Assembly: GCA_031409855.1 (NCBI GenBank)
Contig: JANNYA010000141.1
Span: 12,702 to 76,701 of the forward strand
Length of the DNA stretch: 64,000 nucleotides
Direction of reading: 5' to 3'
From: JANNYA01 sp031409855
GTDB taxonomy: Bacteria; Pseudomonadota; Gammaproteobacteria; Xanthomonadales; SZUA-5
Shown here: piece by piece, positions 1 to 9,344 of the stretch
How the letters are laid out: each line of letters starts with the position of its first letter
Position numbering within the stretch: position 1 is the first letter of the stretch
The notes under the pieces: generated by a model
Told to the model about the DNA's origin: nothing
The model's database searches: none
Seen by the model: only the letters and a program-made list of their open reading frames with translations
Program-made: the position numbers and the translations under genes

Positions 1-512
1 GCCCAATGGGCGCAGGTAAAAGCACCGTTGGGCGTAAGCTCAGCGCGCGTTTTGGCCTGCGGTTTATCGATCTAGATCACGAAATCGAGCGCGCCACCGG
101 GGCCAGTGTGAATTTGATTTTTGAGATTGAGGGCGAACCCAATTTTCGTGATCGGGAAGCCAAGCTTTTGGACGCAGCCAGTCGCAACACCGGTGTACTG
201 TTAGCCACTGGCGGCGGTGCGATTCTTCGCGCAGAAAATCGCAGCAAATTAATGGAGCGCGGCTACGTGGTGTACTTGGAAACCGATGTCGACACGCAAT
301 TGGAGCGTTTGAAACGTGATCGTGCGCGGCCGCTGTTGCGCACCGCTGATCCGCGCTCAAAATTGCTGGAACTGGCCGCCGCACGCAATGATTTATATCG
401 CCAAACGGCTGACCTAACCTGGCACAGTGGGCAAAATACCGCACGGAGCGCAGCCGAGAGCCTCGTGTATAACCTAAGACATCGCTGGCAACAGCTTTCC
501 GAGGTAAGTTAA
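1..512 (+). CDS. aroK: Shikimate kinase, 5'-truncated by the window edge
   Basis: Shikimate kinase phosphorylates shikimate at the 3-hydroxyl with ATP in the chorismate pathway (cytoplasm). The reading frame is already open at the window start: the codon before the first ATG (position 6) is Pro, giving P-MGAGKST, the middle of the GPMGAGKST Walker A loop. The true start therefore lies a few codons upstream and is not visible. Other family signs are D-x-D (FIDLDHEIE), FRDREAKLL, GGGAILR and RDRARPLL with the lid arginines. About 168 residues are present, near full length. The stop overlaps the aroB start (TAATG at 510-514), so the two are translationally coupled. This is the usual proteobacterial aroK-aroB order. 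Confidence 0.95.
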   Translation, partial: PMGAGKSTVGRKLSARFGLRFIDLDHEIERATGASVNLIFEIEGEPNFRDREAKLLDAASRNTGVLLATGGGAILRAENRSKLMERGYVVYLETDVDTQLERLKRDRARPLLRTADPRSKLLELAAARNDLYRQTADLTWHSGQNTARSAAESLVYNLRHRWQQLSEVS

Positions 513-1642
513 TGGCTACCCTTAATCCAAATTTCGCACCCAGTAATCGCGGCGTTACCTGCGTGCACGTGCCCTTAGGCAAACGCGCTTACACCGTAGA
601 AATTGGCGAGCAACTACTGCGAAACGCCGCCGTTTCTGACGCCTGCCCAGGCAGGCAGGTCTTAGTGGTCAGCAATGAAGTGGTTGCGCCGCTGCATCTA
701 GACCGCGTTTTGGTGCAGCTTACCGACAAAAAAGTCGAATGCTGTATTTTGCCGGACGGCGAAGAAACCAAAGGTTTTGCCAGCGCCGAACGCATTTTTC
801 ACCGTTTGGCCGCGATGCGGGCCAGCCGCGATGTCACTTTGGTGGCACTAGGCGGCGGCGTGATTGGTGATTTGACCGGTTTTGCCGCCTCACTTTGGAT
901 GCGCGGTGTGCCGTTCGTTCAGATTCCAACCAGCCTTTTGGCGATGGTGGATTCTTCCGTCGGTGGCAAAACTGCGGTGAATTTGCCCTCGGGCAAAAAC
1001 TTAATCGGCAGTTTTTGGCAGCCTAATGCCGTATTCGCCGATGTCGCGCTATTGCGCACCTTGCCGCAGCGTGAACTTTGCGCCGGTTTTGCTGAAGTCA
1101 TTAAGTATGGCGCCATCGTTGACCCCACATTTTTTACGTGGCTCGAAACGCATGCGACTGAGCTCTTGGAACGCGATATGGACCTGCTTTTGGAAGCGGT
1201 GGCGCGCTCGGTGCAACACAAAGCCAATATCGTTGTGCGCGACGAACGTGAAACTGGCGATCGCATGCTGCTGAATTTCGGCCACACCTTTGGTCATGCT
1301 TTGGAAGTGGCGCACGCGTATCGCGGCATTTTGCACGGCGAAGCTGTCGCGATTGGTATGGCCTGCGCGGCACAGCTTTCGGCCGAGATCTACGGTGGCG
1401 ATTTGGCGCGTGATTCAGCGCGGTTAGACGCGTTACTGACGCGTTTTGGCTTGCCCATTTCTACCCCGCTGCGGGCGCGGCCAGAGGATATGGCTTCGAT
1501 CATGCGCCTAGACAAGAAAGTTTTGGATGGTCAATTGCGCTTGATTTTATGGCGCGGTATCGGTCAGGCGCGCGTGGATACCGCGCCCACCAGCAGTATC
1601 GAAAATGTCTGGCGCAGCCGTATGCCAAACTTAATCGATTAG
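512..1642 (+). CDS. aroB: 3-dehydroquinate synthase
   Basis: AroB converts DAHP to 3-dehydroquinate, step two of the shikimate pathway, using NAD and a divalent metal. The 376-residue product has the glycine-rich GGGVIGDLTGFAA segment, PTSLLAMVDSSVGGKTAVN, the metal-ligand segments NFGHTFGHALE and HGEAVAIGM, and LDKKV near the end. Length is typical (about 360), with a slightly long N-terminus before the first strand (VPLGKRAYTVEIG). The ATG overlaps the aroK stop by one base. A 45-bp gap separates it from ppk1. Confidence 0.97.
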   Translation: MATLNPNFAPSNRGVTCVHVPLGKRAYTVEIGEQLLRNAAVSDACPGRQVLVVSNEVVAPLHLDRVLVQLTDKKVECCILPDGEETKGFASAERIFHRLAAMRASRDVTLVALGGGVIGDLTGFAASLWMRGVPFVQIPTSLLAMVDSSVGGKTAVNLPSGKNLIGSFWQPNAVFADVALLRTLPQRELCAGFAEVIKYGAIVDPTFFTWLETHATELLERDMDLLLEAVARSVQHKANIVVRDERETGDRMLLNFGHTFGHALEVAHAYRGILHGEAVAIGMACAAQLSAEIYGGDLARDSARLDALLTRFGLPISTPLRARPEDMASIMRLDKKVLDGQLRLILWRGIGQARVDTAPTSSIENVWRSRMPNLID

Positions 1643-1687
1643 AACAAAATTAGAATAAAGACCGAGACTAGGCATGAGCAAAACTGT

Positions 1688-3787
1688 ATGAGTAAAGGCA
1701 AACATAAAACTGACGAGAACACGGCCACGTTACTCAAAGATCCAGCGCTGTATCTAAACCGGGAGCTTAGCCAGCTTGAATTTAATGCTCGCGTTTTGGC
1801 GCAAGCAACCGATCCGCGCGTGCCGCTGCTGGAACGACTGCGCTATTTGTGTATCACCAGCGCGAATTTGGACGAATTCTTTGAGGTTCGCGTCGCCACT
1901 TTGCGTGAGCAATTGCGTGTAGGTGCGAATAAGCCAGGCCCTGATGGCATCGGTGCGGCTGAGCTTTTGGGGCAAATTCGCACGCGCGTGCAAACCTTGG
2001 TGAAAGCGCAATACGCCTGTTGGAACCAGGAATTGCTGCCTGCGCTTGAGCGCGAAGGCATTCGCTTTCTGCCGCGCGATACTTGGAACGCGAAGCAGCG
2101 CAAATGGCTACACCACTATTTTATGCATGAGCTATTGCCGGTACTGAATCCGCATGGGCTAGATCCGGCGCACCCATTTCCGCGTATTTTGAATAAAACG
2201 CTGAATTTTATTGTCTCGCTCAAAGGCACCGATGCGTTTGGGCGCGAAGGCAATATGGCGCTAGTGCGCGCGCCGCGATCCTTACCGCGCATTATTCGCT
2301 TGCCAAAAGAAGTCAGCGATGGCCCTTATGACTTCCTTTTTTTAGGTTCGGTGCTGCAGGCATTTTTAGACGAGCTATTTCCGGGCATGACGGTCAAAGG
2401 CGGCTATCCGTTTCGCGTCACCCGCGACGCGGAATTAGACGTTGATGAAGACGATATGGAAAACCTGGCCAGCGCGCTGCGTGAGGAGTTGCTCGAACGT
2501 CGCTTTGCGGAAGCGGTGCGCTTGGAAATCACGGATGCCTGCCCGAAAACCACAGCACAGTTTCTAGCCAGCGAATTTAAGCTGACCGAAAACGAGATTT
2601 TTCGCGCTAATGGCCCGGTCAATCTCAATCGGGTGATGGCTGTCTACGAGCAAATTGATCGGCCCGATTTGAAGTTCCCGCCGTTTTTGCCGAAAACGCC
2701 GGCAGTGCTTACCCAGTCAGGCACCATTTTTGACGCAATTAGTAAGGGTGATTTATTGCTGCATCATCCCTTCGAGTCGTTCAATCCGGTGCAGGAATTG
2801 GTGCGCCAAGCCAGCTTGGATCCGGGCGTGCTGGCGATCAAGCAAACGCTGTATCGCACTGGCCGGACCTCGCCGATGGTGAATCATTTGGTTGCCGCTG
2901 CACGCGCGGGCAAAGATGTGATGGTGGTGATCGAGCTACGCGCGCGCTTTGATGAGGAAGCGAACTTATCCTTAGCGGATCGTTTGCAAGAAGCGGGCGT
3001 GCAGGTTGTGCATGGCGTAGTCGGATATAAAACGCACGCCAAAATGCTGCTGGTGGTGCGCCGCGAAAACGGCTCGCTCAAGCGCTACGTGCACCTTTCC
3101 ACCGGCAACTATCACGCGGGTACTGCTAGTGTTTACACCGATTTTGGCATGATGAGCTGCGACAAAGACTTGGGCGAGGATATGCACAAGCTGTTTCAAC
3201 AGCTTTCTGGTTTAGGCCCCGTGATTCGCCTTAAGCGATTACTACAGTCACCGTTTAGCCTCTACCCAGGCTTGATCGAGCGCATCGGCAATGAGGCCGA
3301 ATTGGCGCGCAAGGGCAAGCCGGGCCGGATCATTGCGAAAATGAATGCGCTGCAGGAAGTTGGGGTCATTCAAGCGCTGTATGAAGCGTCCATTGCCGGT
3401 GTGCAGATTGATCTGATTATTCGCGGCCAGTGCGTGCTGCGTCCGGGCCTGCCTGGGGTCAGTGAAAACATTCGTGTGCGCTCCATTGTTGGACGTTTTT
3501 TGGAGCATTCGCGCATCTATTATTTTGGTAATGATGGCAACCCGGAAACCTATCTTTCCAGCGCCGATTGGATGGACCGCAACTTGCTGCGCCGGATTGA
3601 AGTGGCGTTTCCGGTGCTCAACGTCGATTTGGCAAAGCGGGTGTTTAATGAAGGGCTAGAAAGCTATCTGGTTGATAACACCTTTGCCTGGCTGCTCAGC
3701 AGCAACGGCAGCTATGCGCGGATCGATGCCGACGGGCAAATGCCGCATTCGGCGCAGGCGAATCTACTTGCCCGACTTTGCTTTTGA
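1688..3787 (+). CDS. ppk1: Polyphosphate kinase 1
   Basis: PPK1 reversibly polymerises the gamma phosphate of ATP into inorganic polyphosphate, a stress and energy polymer. The 699-residue product shows the N-terminal signature YLNRELSQLEFNARVL, the central PHPF/ILNK part of the middle domain, and two phospholipase-D-like C-terminal domains. KTHAKMLLV carries the HxK motif (H450, K452), where the family's autophosphorylated histidine lies, followed by HLSTGNYH. LRPGLPGVSENI and RFLEHSRIYYFGN are also typical. No exopolyphosphatase gene (ppx) lies nearby. The stop overlaps the start of the FHA-phosphatase gene (TGATG), an unusual partner. Confidence 0.97.
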   Translation: MSKGKHKTDENTATLLKDPALYLNRELSQLEFNARVLAQATDPRVPLLERLRYLCITSANLDEFFEVRVATLREQLRVGANKPGPDGIGAAELLGQIRTRVQTLVKAQYACWNQELLPALEREGIRFLPRDTWNAKQRKWLHHYFMHELLPVLNPHGLDPAHPFPRILNKTLNFIVSLKGTDAFGREGNMALVRAPRSLPRIIRLPKEVSDGPYDFLFLGSVLQAFLDELFPGMTVKGGYPFRVTRDAELDVDEDDMENLASALREELLERRFAEAVRLEITDACPKTTAQFLASEFKLTENEIFRANGPVNLNRVMAVYEQIDRPDLKFPPFLPKTPAVLTQSGTIFDAISKGDLLLHHPFESFNPVQELVRQASLDPGVLAIKQTLYRTGRTSPMVNHLVAAARAGKDVMVVIELRARFDEEANLSLADRLQEAGVQVVHGVVGYKTHAKMLLVVRRENGSLKRYVHLSTGNYHAGTASVYTDFGMMSCDKDLGEDMHKLFQQLSGLGPVIRLKRLLQSPFSLYPGLIERIGNEAELARKGKPGRIIAKMNALQEVGVIQALYEASIAGVQIDLIIRGQCVLRPGLPGVSENIRVRSIVGRFLEHSRIYYFGNDGNPETYLSSADWMDRNLLRRIEVAFPVLNVDLAKRVFNEGLESYLVDNTFAWLLSSNGSYARIDADGQMPHSAQANLLARLCF

Positions 3788-5346
3788 TGACTGCGCTAAA
3801 GCTTGAACAAGTCGGCGGGCCGCCCTTAAGCGCGCAAAGTATTCCGCTGGGTGCAAAGGTGCTGCTCGGGCGCGGTACCGATTGTCAGATATTGCTGCCT
3901 GATTCGGCCGTTTCCCGCCGTCACGCGTTGATCGAGCGGCGCGGCGAGCAGTACTGGCTCACCGATTTAGAAAGCCGAGGCGGCACGTTTATCAACGATT
4001 TGCGCTTAGACGCCAAGCTGGCCGTGCCGCTCGGCGAACATGATCGGATTCGTATCGGTGCCTGGCGTTTTCGCGTGCGCGCCAACAGCGCCGTGCCACG
4101 CACGCACGCTAGCAGTGGCTTGGGGCTGGGTACTAGCGCTGGCCTGACGCAAATTGGTGCACCGGTATTAGCCGCGCAAGCGCGTTTAGAGCTGCTGGTT
4201 GAATTTGTTGCGGCCAGCGCCGATAAGCTCAGCCTGCAGGCACTCGCGTTGACATTGATGGACTTTGCCAGCCGCGCCAGTTTGGCGGTGCGCACAAGTA
4301 TTTGGGCCGCAGATGAAGCCAGCCCGTTGTGCTATAGCCCGGATAATTTTCGTGCAACAGCACTCGTGGATGCCTTTGAGGCCTGTGCCCGGGGCGGCGT
4401 AGTGGTGGCGGAGTTACCGAGCAACAATAGTTTCAATAAATCCCTGCGCCAATCTGCCGCCGTGGTCGCGATTCGTATTGACGGCGAAGCGATTGCCTTT
4501 GTGCAGGCGGAATTTGCGCTGGCAAAGCCGAGCGATGAAGCCTTGGAATCGCTGCATGCCTTGGCACGTTTGGCGGGTTTTAGCGCCGGAAACATAGAGC
4601 GGCGCTCGGTGGAAAAGCGTATTGAGCGGCTCAGCGCTGACTTGGCGCAAGCGCACCAAGTGCAGCAAGCCATTTTGCCGCCCAGCTCGGGCACGTTTAG
4701 CGGCGTGAATTACGCCCTGCACGTCCACCCTGGGCGCGTGGTCGCGGGTGATTTGGTCGATATTTTTGCGATTAATGACGATCTATGCGCCTTCGTTTTG
4801 GGCGACGTCAGTGGCGCAGGTTTCGGCGCCGCCGTACAAATGGCCGCCGCGCAAGCGTATTTGCACGCAGAATTGATGGAAACCCACGACCCAGCCGTTG
4901 CCGCAACCCGCTGCAACGCATTTTTGGCGCGCTTTGGCGGTGGCCGCTTTGTTACCGCCTGGATAGGTGTGCTAAACGCCAAAACCGGCGAAATGCGGGT
5001 GGTCGATGCTGGCCATGGGCACGCACGCATCGTGCGAAATAGCGCCACCGCGATCAGCACAGACGCGCCGACACTCATCGGCGCCATCCCGCTGGGCATC
5101 GACACGCTCGCGGAATACGTCAGCGAAACCCTTACTCTAGCGCGCGGCGCGCGTTTGGTGCTCTACAGCGATGGGATCGCCGAACATCGCGGCCTGGATG
5201 GCACAGATTTTTCTGCGCACCTGGATGCGATCCTAAAAGCAAGCGCCAATTGCGTCAGCGATGTCAGCGCCGTTATGAACGCGCTTGCGGTGCACGGTGG
5301 GCGCTTGCCGGATGATGATGCGACGATTTTGTCAGTAGGGCGGTGA
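3787..5346 (+). CDS. FHA domain plus SpoIIE/RsbU-type PP2C phosphatase
   Basis: A cytoplasmic signalling protein of about 519 residues. The N-terminal FHA domain (about residues 5-95: LLGRGTDCQILL, VSRRHALIERRG, SRGGTFIND) should bind a phosphothreonine peptide. A middle GAF-like region (about 120-275) follows, then a short helical linker (RIERLSADLAQAHQVQQAILP) and a C-terminal SpoIIE-type phosphatase domain. The latter has GDLVDIF, LGDVSGAGFGAAV, VDAGHGHA and LYSDGIAEHRG, with the metal-binding aspartates kept. ATG 3787 was chosen over an in-frame TTG at 3778 because it makes a TGATG junction with ppk1. Probably reverses Ser/Thr phosphorylation, possibly of an anti-sigma antagonist; the substrate is unknown. 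Confidence 0.9.
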   Translation: MTALKLEQVGGPPLSAQSIPLGAKVLLGRGTDCQILLPDSAVSRRHALIERRGEQYWLTDLESRGGTFINDLRLDAKLAVPLGEHDRIRIGAWRFRVRANSAVPRTHASSGLGLGTSAGLTQIGAPVLAAQARLELLVEFVAASADKLSLQALALTLMDFASRASLAVRTSIWAADEASPLCYSPDNFRATALVDAFEACARGGVVVAELPSNNSFNKSLRQSAAVVAIRIDGEAIAFVQAEFALAKPSDEALESLHALARLAGFSAGNIERRSVEKRIERLSADLAQAHQVQQAILPPSSGTFSGVNYALHVHPGRVVAGDLVDIFAINDDLCAFVLGDVSGAGFGAAVQMAAAQAYLHAELMETHDPAVAATRCNAFLARFGGGRFVTAWIGVLNAKTGEMRVVDAGHGHARIVRNSATAISTDAPTLIGAIPLGIDTLAEYVSETLTLARGARLVLYSDGIAEHRGLDGTDFSAHLDAILKASANCVSDVSAVMNALAVHGGRLPDDDATILSVGR

Positions 5347-5375
5347 GGTTGCCCCTTTCTGTGCGCCTCGATGCG

Positions 5376-5395
5376 CGGATTAGCGCGCTAATCCG
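5376..5395. terminator. 20-bp perfect palindrome between convergent genes
   Basis: CGGATTAGCGCGCTAATCCG reads the same on both strands. It lies just past the phosphatase stop (5346) and covers the last codons and stop (5388-5390) of the convergent minus-strand gene. A bidirectional transcription end is the simplest reading, although there is no strong T-run on either side. Confidence 0.45.
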
Positions 5396-6173
5396 AAAAC
5401 TGATGCGTGACTGTAGGCACGCTCGGGCCGGGGCATACCGAGGTGTAGCCTGACGCATGCTGCACCCCAAATGCTGGCAAATTGCAGTAGCGGACCGGCG
5501 AATCCAAGCCAATCAGGGCGCTACCTAAATAAAATTCTGCCGCAGCGGAACTGCCAAACCGATTGTAGAATTGAAAATTGTGGCATGCGCCAGCGCCTCT
5601 ACGCGCACATACCTGAATCCGAATACTGCCGCGAGCTCCAAATTGATTGTCGCTATTTACACGCGTATCTAGCTCTAATGCCGCTGGTGACGAAAAATCT
5701 GAAGGTAATAGGGTACGGGTGTCATAAGTCGAAAATCTTACACCGTCCACCGAATAGTGATGCGAAGCGGTTAAGGTGTGTCCCGTTTCTAAATTGCCAA
5801 TAACGGTGAGCAAAACTTCACTCTGGTCGTCGCGTAGTTTTGTGTAATAACGTTGATGATTCGGCATTAAGGAAAGGGGGGAGATCTCATAATCCTCGGT
5901 TGCGGCGATACGCGCAAAGATCGCGGTTTTGCCATATAGCGGACTTAATGTTGTGCGAAAACCCTGACTGGTCAAAACTGAGGGCAAGTGTTGAATTAGG
6001 AATTCGCGTTGACCTTGATTAGTTCCGGCATTCATTTCGTCCGGTTTTGTGCAGGATTGCAGAATCGCATTCTGGGCAACTTGGTACACCCGGACGGCTG
6101 CGGATGTCCAATCACAAACGTCGCCACTGTTCAAAGCTAAAAATGAACTCGTTAGGACCGCTGAAACCAGCAT
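5388..6173 (-). CDS. Unknown exported protein, third gene of ECF sigma/kinase operon
   Basis: A 261-residue protein not recognised as any family. A short hydrophobic N-terminus (LVSAVLTSSFLAL) suggests export, though it lacks the usual positive n-region. The rest is polar and soluble-looking with several cysteines (CDW, QSC, VQVCARR, GACHNF, RYCNL, SVCPG), consistent with a disulfide-bearing periplasmic or secreted protein. The start has an AGGAA ribosome site 7-8 bases upstream. It follows the TPR-kinase gene by 48 bp on the same strand, so it is probably co-transcribed with the ECF sigma factor and kinase, and may be an effector or sensor of that unit. Confidence 0.75.
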   Translation of the reverse strand: MLVSAVLTSSFLALNSGDVCDWTSAAVRVYQVAQNAILQSCTKPDEMNAGTNQGQREFLIQHLPSVLTSQGFRTTLSPLYGKTAIFARIAATEDYEISPLSLMPNHQRYYTKLRDDQSEVLLTVIGNLETGHTLTASHHYSVDGVRFSTYDTRTLLPSDFSSPAALELDTRVNSDNQFGARGSIRIQVCARRGAGACHNFQFYNRFGSSAAAEFYLGSALIGLDSPVRYCNLPAFGVQHASGYTSVCPGPSVPTVTHQFSD

Positions 6174-6221
6174 GAAAATTCCTGTTGTAAAATAAAAAGT
6201 GTGTTTATGATGCCAAAAAAA

Positions 6222-8708
6222 TCAATTGAACATCCGCTTGATTTCCGGGTCGTATTGAGCCACAGGCGCAATTAACGCCCGCCATCTGGCAGTTGATTGA
6301 TCTTCACCCTGCGCCAAGGCAATCCAAATCGCTAGTTCCGGTGTTACGTCAGTAGTTTGAAGTTTGGGAATGAGCGCCTGAATTCGGGCATTAAATTCGT
6401 CGCGCTGTGAATTCAGGTAGTCGTCGCGCGCTAACGCGACCGACGCTAGAATCGAATGCTCGCTGATTTCTCCAACCGTCGCAGCCAATAGACGCTTACG
6501 TCCTTCAGGTGCCAGGACACCACGTTTTGCCTGACAAATCCCAATATTAAATGCGAGAAAATGAAAGCGCGGATCCTCTGGTTTAAAGAGTTTATGCGCA
6601 AGAGCTAATATGGCATCAAACTCGGCTTCAGCCTGTTCAAACTGTCCATTGCGCATCATTCCAGCCGCGTATAGATTGCGGTAGGCCAGAACGTTCGGGT
6701 TATCTTGACCAAACACCACCAACGCGGACTGATAGGCTAGTGTGGTTTGCTTAAGCTCCTCTTTTCTATCGCCAGATCGATTCGCAATTCTGCCCAGCGC
6801 AGAATGTAAAAACGGGCGATCAATGGCTTCAAAGTCGTTTCTGGCAAGGCGATTCGTGACTAATTCCAGCGCTTGTGGTTCCATCTTTAATTGCGTGAGC
6901 GCTGCGATCCGAAGTCGAAACAAAGGCATATCGAGTTCCCGTCCGTCAGTAAAGCGCAGTACGTCATTAAAATTGCTATTTAGGTTCGCTAGCCGGGCGC
7001 GCAGATTGAGCAAGTGAACGCGTTGGGACGCATCAAAAAGCGTCTGCTTTATTCGCTCAGCCTGGGAAATTCGTTTCACCAACAGATTAAGCTCTTGTTC
7101 AATCTGCGCGATCTCCCCACCCATCAAAATACATTGCAATTGCTGTTGTGGTGTTAACTTAATTTCTTTCTCGATTTGCTCCAAAAGCGGCCCGGCTTTA
7201 TCAGTTTTGCCCAAACTGATTAAACCCTCGACCAATGCAATTAGAATGGGCGCGGTCGACTGATCAAACTTTTGCCGTGCTTTAATCTCGGTAAAACTAG
7301 CATCAATCACCACACTCAAGCCTTTGTCGCCGCGCTCGCGCGCCAGCGGGTCGGCGCGTTTGAAGACGTCAATTAGGAAGCTATTGACCGACTCTGCTGC
7401 GACACGCGCTTCATCGGCGGTGATTTTGGCTGCTTCGGCGCGCTTTTGTTGTTCCTGTGCTACTGCGTTGGCGCGTTGTAACTCATTGCCGCGCAAGCCC
7501 AGCAACACGGTCAGCGCCAATAAACTCGCCAGCGCTAGCCCAGAAATACTCGCCGCCAACCAGTGCCGACGTAAAAATTTCATCGTGCGATAGCGTCGGC
7601 CTTGGCCCGCGGCCTTGACTGGGCGGTGTTCTAGAAAGGCTTGGATATCCTCATCAAATTCGCGCGCTGACGCGTAGCGTTCGCTCGGCAGTTTGCGCAA
7701 TGCATGCAGCACAATACGATCTAAATCACCGGCTAAATTCGCGCTGAGTTTGGCAATGCTGGCAGCATTGCGATTGCTTGCGGCGCTGGCGTCGATATTG
7801 CGGCTGGGCAACGTCGGCGTTTTCTCAACAATAAAGCTTTGCAGCTGGGCCGGGGTTTTTAGCTCGCGGCTAATCAGTGGCGCGCCGCTCAGCAGCTCAT
7901 ATAACAAACCGCCGAGCGCATAGACATCGGTGCCGACGCAAACAGAGCTGCCTAATAATTGCTCAGGCGCGGTCGCGTACAGGGAGAAAAACCGCTGCTG
8001 CGTCAAGGTATGTGGTGCGTGTCGATCTAGGCTTTTGGCGATGCCAAAATCTAGCAGTTTGACGATACCTGCTGAATCGACTAGGACATTGTCCGGCTTG
8101 ATATCTCGGTGCACGATGAAATAGTCATGTGCATATTGCACCGCAGCAATAACTTGGCGAAATAGCGCCAGCCGCGCGTTGATGCTCAGCTGATGTTGAT
8201 CACAATACTCTGTGATCGGCAACCCTTCGACTAATTCCATTGCGATCCACGGGCGGCCATCGGTGGCAACCCCGGCATCCAGCAAACGTGCAATATTTGG
8301 GTGCACCAATTTCAGTAAGGTGCGCTGTTCCAGGGCAAAGCGCGCCTGCGCTTCGGTGCTCATGTCTTCGAGCTTGAGTATTTTTAGTGCCAACGGCTGC
8401 TTATTGCCCGCCACATCGCGCTCGGCGCGCCACACTTCCCCCATGCCGCCTTGGCCGAGCAAACCCAACAGTCGGTAGGCGCCGATTTGCGCGCGTGCCT
8501 GCACGGTTTGTACAATCGCCAAATTAAGCTGGTCGCCTAGTTGCGTTTCAAGGGCATCGGGCGTGTTGGCACTGGCCGCATCTTGCGCTAACAAGCGCGT
8601 TAGCTGCGCGGCTAAAGTCGAGTCCAGCGCCTGTATTTCTGCCAGTTTCTGCGCGCGCTGTGCGCTGTCCAACTCAACTAAAAGATCAAACCACTCGATT
8701 TTTGTCAT
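6222..8708 (-). CDS. Membrane Ser/Thr protein kinase with C-terminal TPR-like region
   Basis: An 828-residue Hanks-type kinase. After an N-terminal helical region, the kinase domain (about 75-360) has an intact P-loop GQGGMGEVW, the lysine in LALKIL, HRDIKPDNV, LLDFGIAK and ATAPEQL in the activation segment, so it should be active. One transmembrane helix (about 385-405, LAASISGLALASLLALTVLLG) is followed by a coiled-coil-like stretch rich in A/E/Q/K and then a long helical TPR-like part, probably periplasmic. The gene starts 6 bp after the ECF sigma gene stop. This ECF sigma plus TPR-kinase pairing is common in Xanthomonadales-like genomes and suggests that phosphorylation controls the sigma factor. 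Confidence 0.93.
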   Translation of the reverse strand: MTKIEWFDLLVELDSAQRAQKLAEIQALDSTLAAQLTRLLAQDAASANTPDALETQLGDQLNLAIVQTVQARAQIGAYRLLGLLGQGGMGEVWRAERDVAGNKQPLALKILKLEDMSTEAQARFALEQRTLLKLVHPNIARLLDAGVATDGRPWIAMELVEGLPITEYCDQHQLSINARLALFRQVIAAVQYAHDYFIVHRDIKPDNVLVDSAGIVKLLDFGIAKSLDRHAPHTLTQQRFFSLYATAPEQLLGSSVCVGTDVYALGGLLYELLSGAPLISRELKTPAQLQSFIVEKTPTLPSRNIDASAASNRNAASIAKLSANLAGDLDRIVLHALRKLPSERYASAREFDEDIQAFLEHRPVKAAGQGRRYRTMKFLRRHWLAASISGLALASLLALTVLLGLRGNELQRANAVAQEQQKRAEAAKITADEARVAAESVNSFLIDVFKRADPLARERGDKGLSVVIDASFTEIKARQKFDQSTAPILIALVEGLISLGKTDKAGPLLEQIEKEIKLTPQQQLQCILMGGEIAQIEQELNLLVKRISQAERIKQTLFDASQRVHLLNLRARLANLNSNFNDVLRFTDGRELDMPLFRLRIAALTQLKMEPQALELVTNRLARNDFEAIDRPFLHSALGRIANRSGDRKEELKQTTLAYQSALVVFGQDNPNVLAYRNLYAAGMMRNGQFEQAEAEFDAILALAHKLFKPEDPRFHFLAFNIGICQAKRGVLAPEGRKRLLAATVGEISEHSILASVALARDDYLNSQRDEFNARIQALIPKLQTTDVTPELAIWIALAQGEDQSTARWRALIAPVAQYDPEIKRMFN

Positions 8709-8714
8709 GCGTTT

Positions 8715-9317
8715 TTAGCCTGCGGCCAGCATCGGATCGGAATTTGGTGGGCGCGCGCCTAAGCGCTCGGCTAAAAATGCGCGGGCATAGCGCCAAATCC
8801 GGTCTGCGGTCGCGGTGCTAACCTCCATCGCATCCGCCGCTTGGCGCGTCGACATGCCCATAAAATAGCGCAGCTCGACCAGCGTGGCATAGCGCTTTTG
8901 TTCTTGCTCCAGCTCCACTAACGCCGCATCAAGTGCCAGCCAGTCTAGTTTGTCTGCCGGGTTGTCATTCCCCGCTTCAGACTCGGCAAATTCCAGCGCA
9001 ACAAACATCACGTCCGAGCCACGCTTTTGCGCTTGGTTCGCACGAATGTGATCAACAATCAGAAAGCGAATCATGCGCGCCGCCAAGGCATAGAAGTGTT
9101 TCGTGCTTTCCGCGTCTAGCCCAGCACCCTCGCGCATTTGCATCAACACATCATTGGCAAGCTCAGTCGGGCGCAAGGTAAATTGCTTGGCCTGGCGCAA
9201 CTGCCGTCCGGCGATTTCTTTCATCGCCGGATACACCATTTTCAACAACTTTTCTTCCGCGCCCTCCGTGCCGGTGCGCCAATCATTGATTAACTGTGTG
9301 ATTGGCTTTAGCGCCAT
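8715..9317 (-). CDS. ECF-type RNA polymerase sigma factor (TIGR02999-like)
   Basis: About 200 residues with sigma region 2 (LRPTELANDVLMQ, KHFYALAARMIRFLIVDHIRANQAQKRG) and region 4 (LEQEQKRYATLVELRYFMGMSTRQAADAMEVSTATADRIW). The HFYALAARMIR/LVDHIRA segment is characteristic of the ECF-like family found beside Ser/Thr kinases. ATG 9317 is preferred to GTG 9344 because a GGGG ribosome site lies about 6 bases upstream. First gene of an operon with the TPR-kinase and the exported protein. No anti-sigma gene is present, in line with kinase-controlled ECF groups. Confidence 0.92.
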   Translation of the reverse strand: MALKPITQLINDWRTGTEGAEEKLLKMVYPAMKEIAGRQLRQAKQFTLRPTELANDVLMQMREGAGLDAESTKHFYALAARMIRFLIVDHIRANQAQKRGSDVMFVALEFAESEAGNDNPADKLDWLALDAALVELEQEQKRYATLVELRYFMGMSTRQAADAMEVSTATADRIWRYARAFLAERLGARPPNSDPMLAAG

Positions 9318-9344
9318 TGCTAGCCCCGCCTGAATATAGGTCAC

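Noticed and set aside
5471..5803. 110-codon plus-strand ORF antisense to the exported protein gene
   Set aside because: No family match and no ribosome site; the minus-strand gene has a better start and an operon context.
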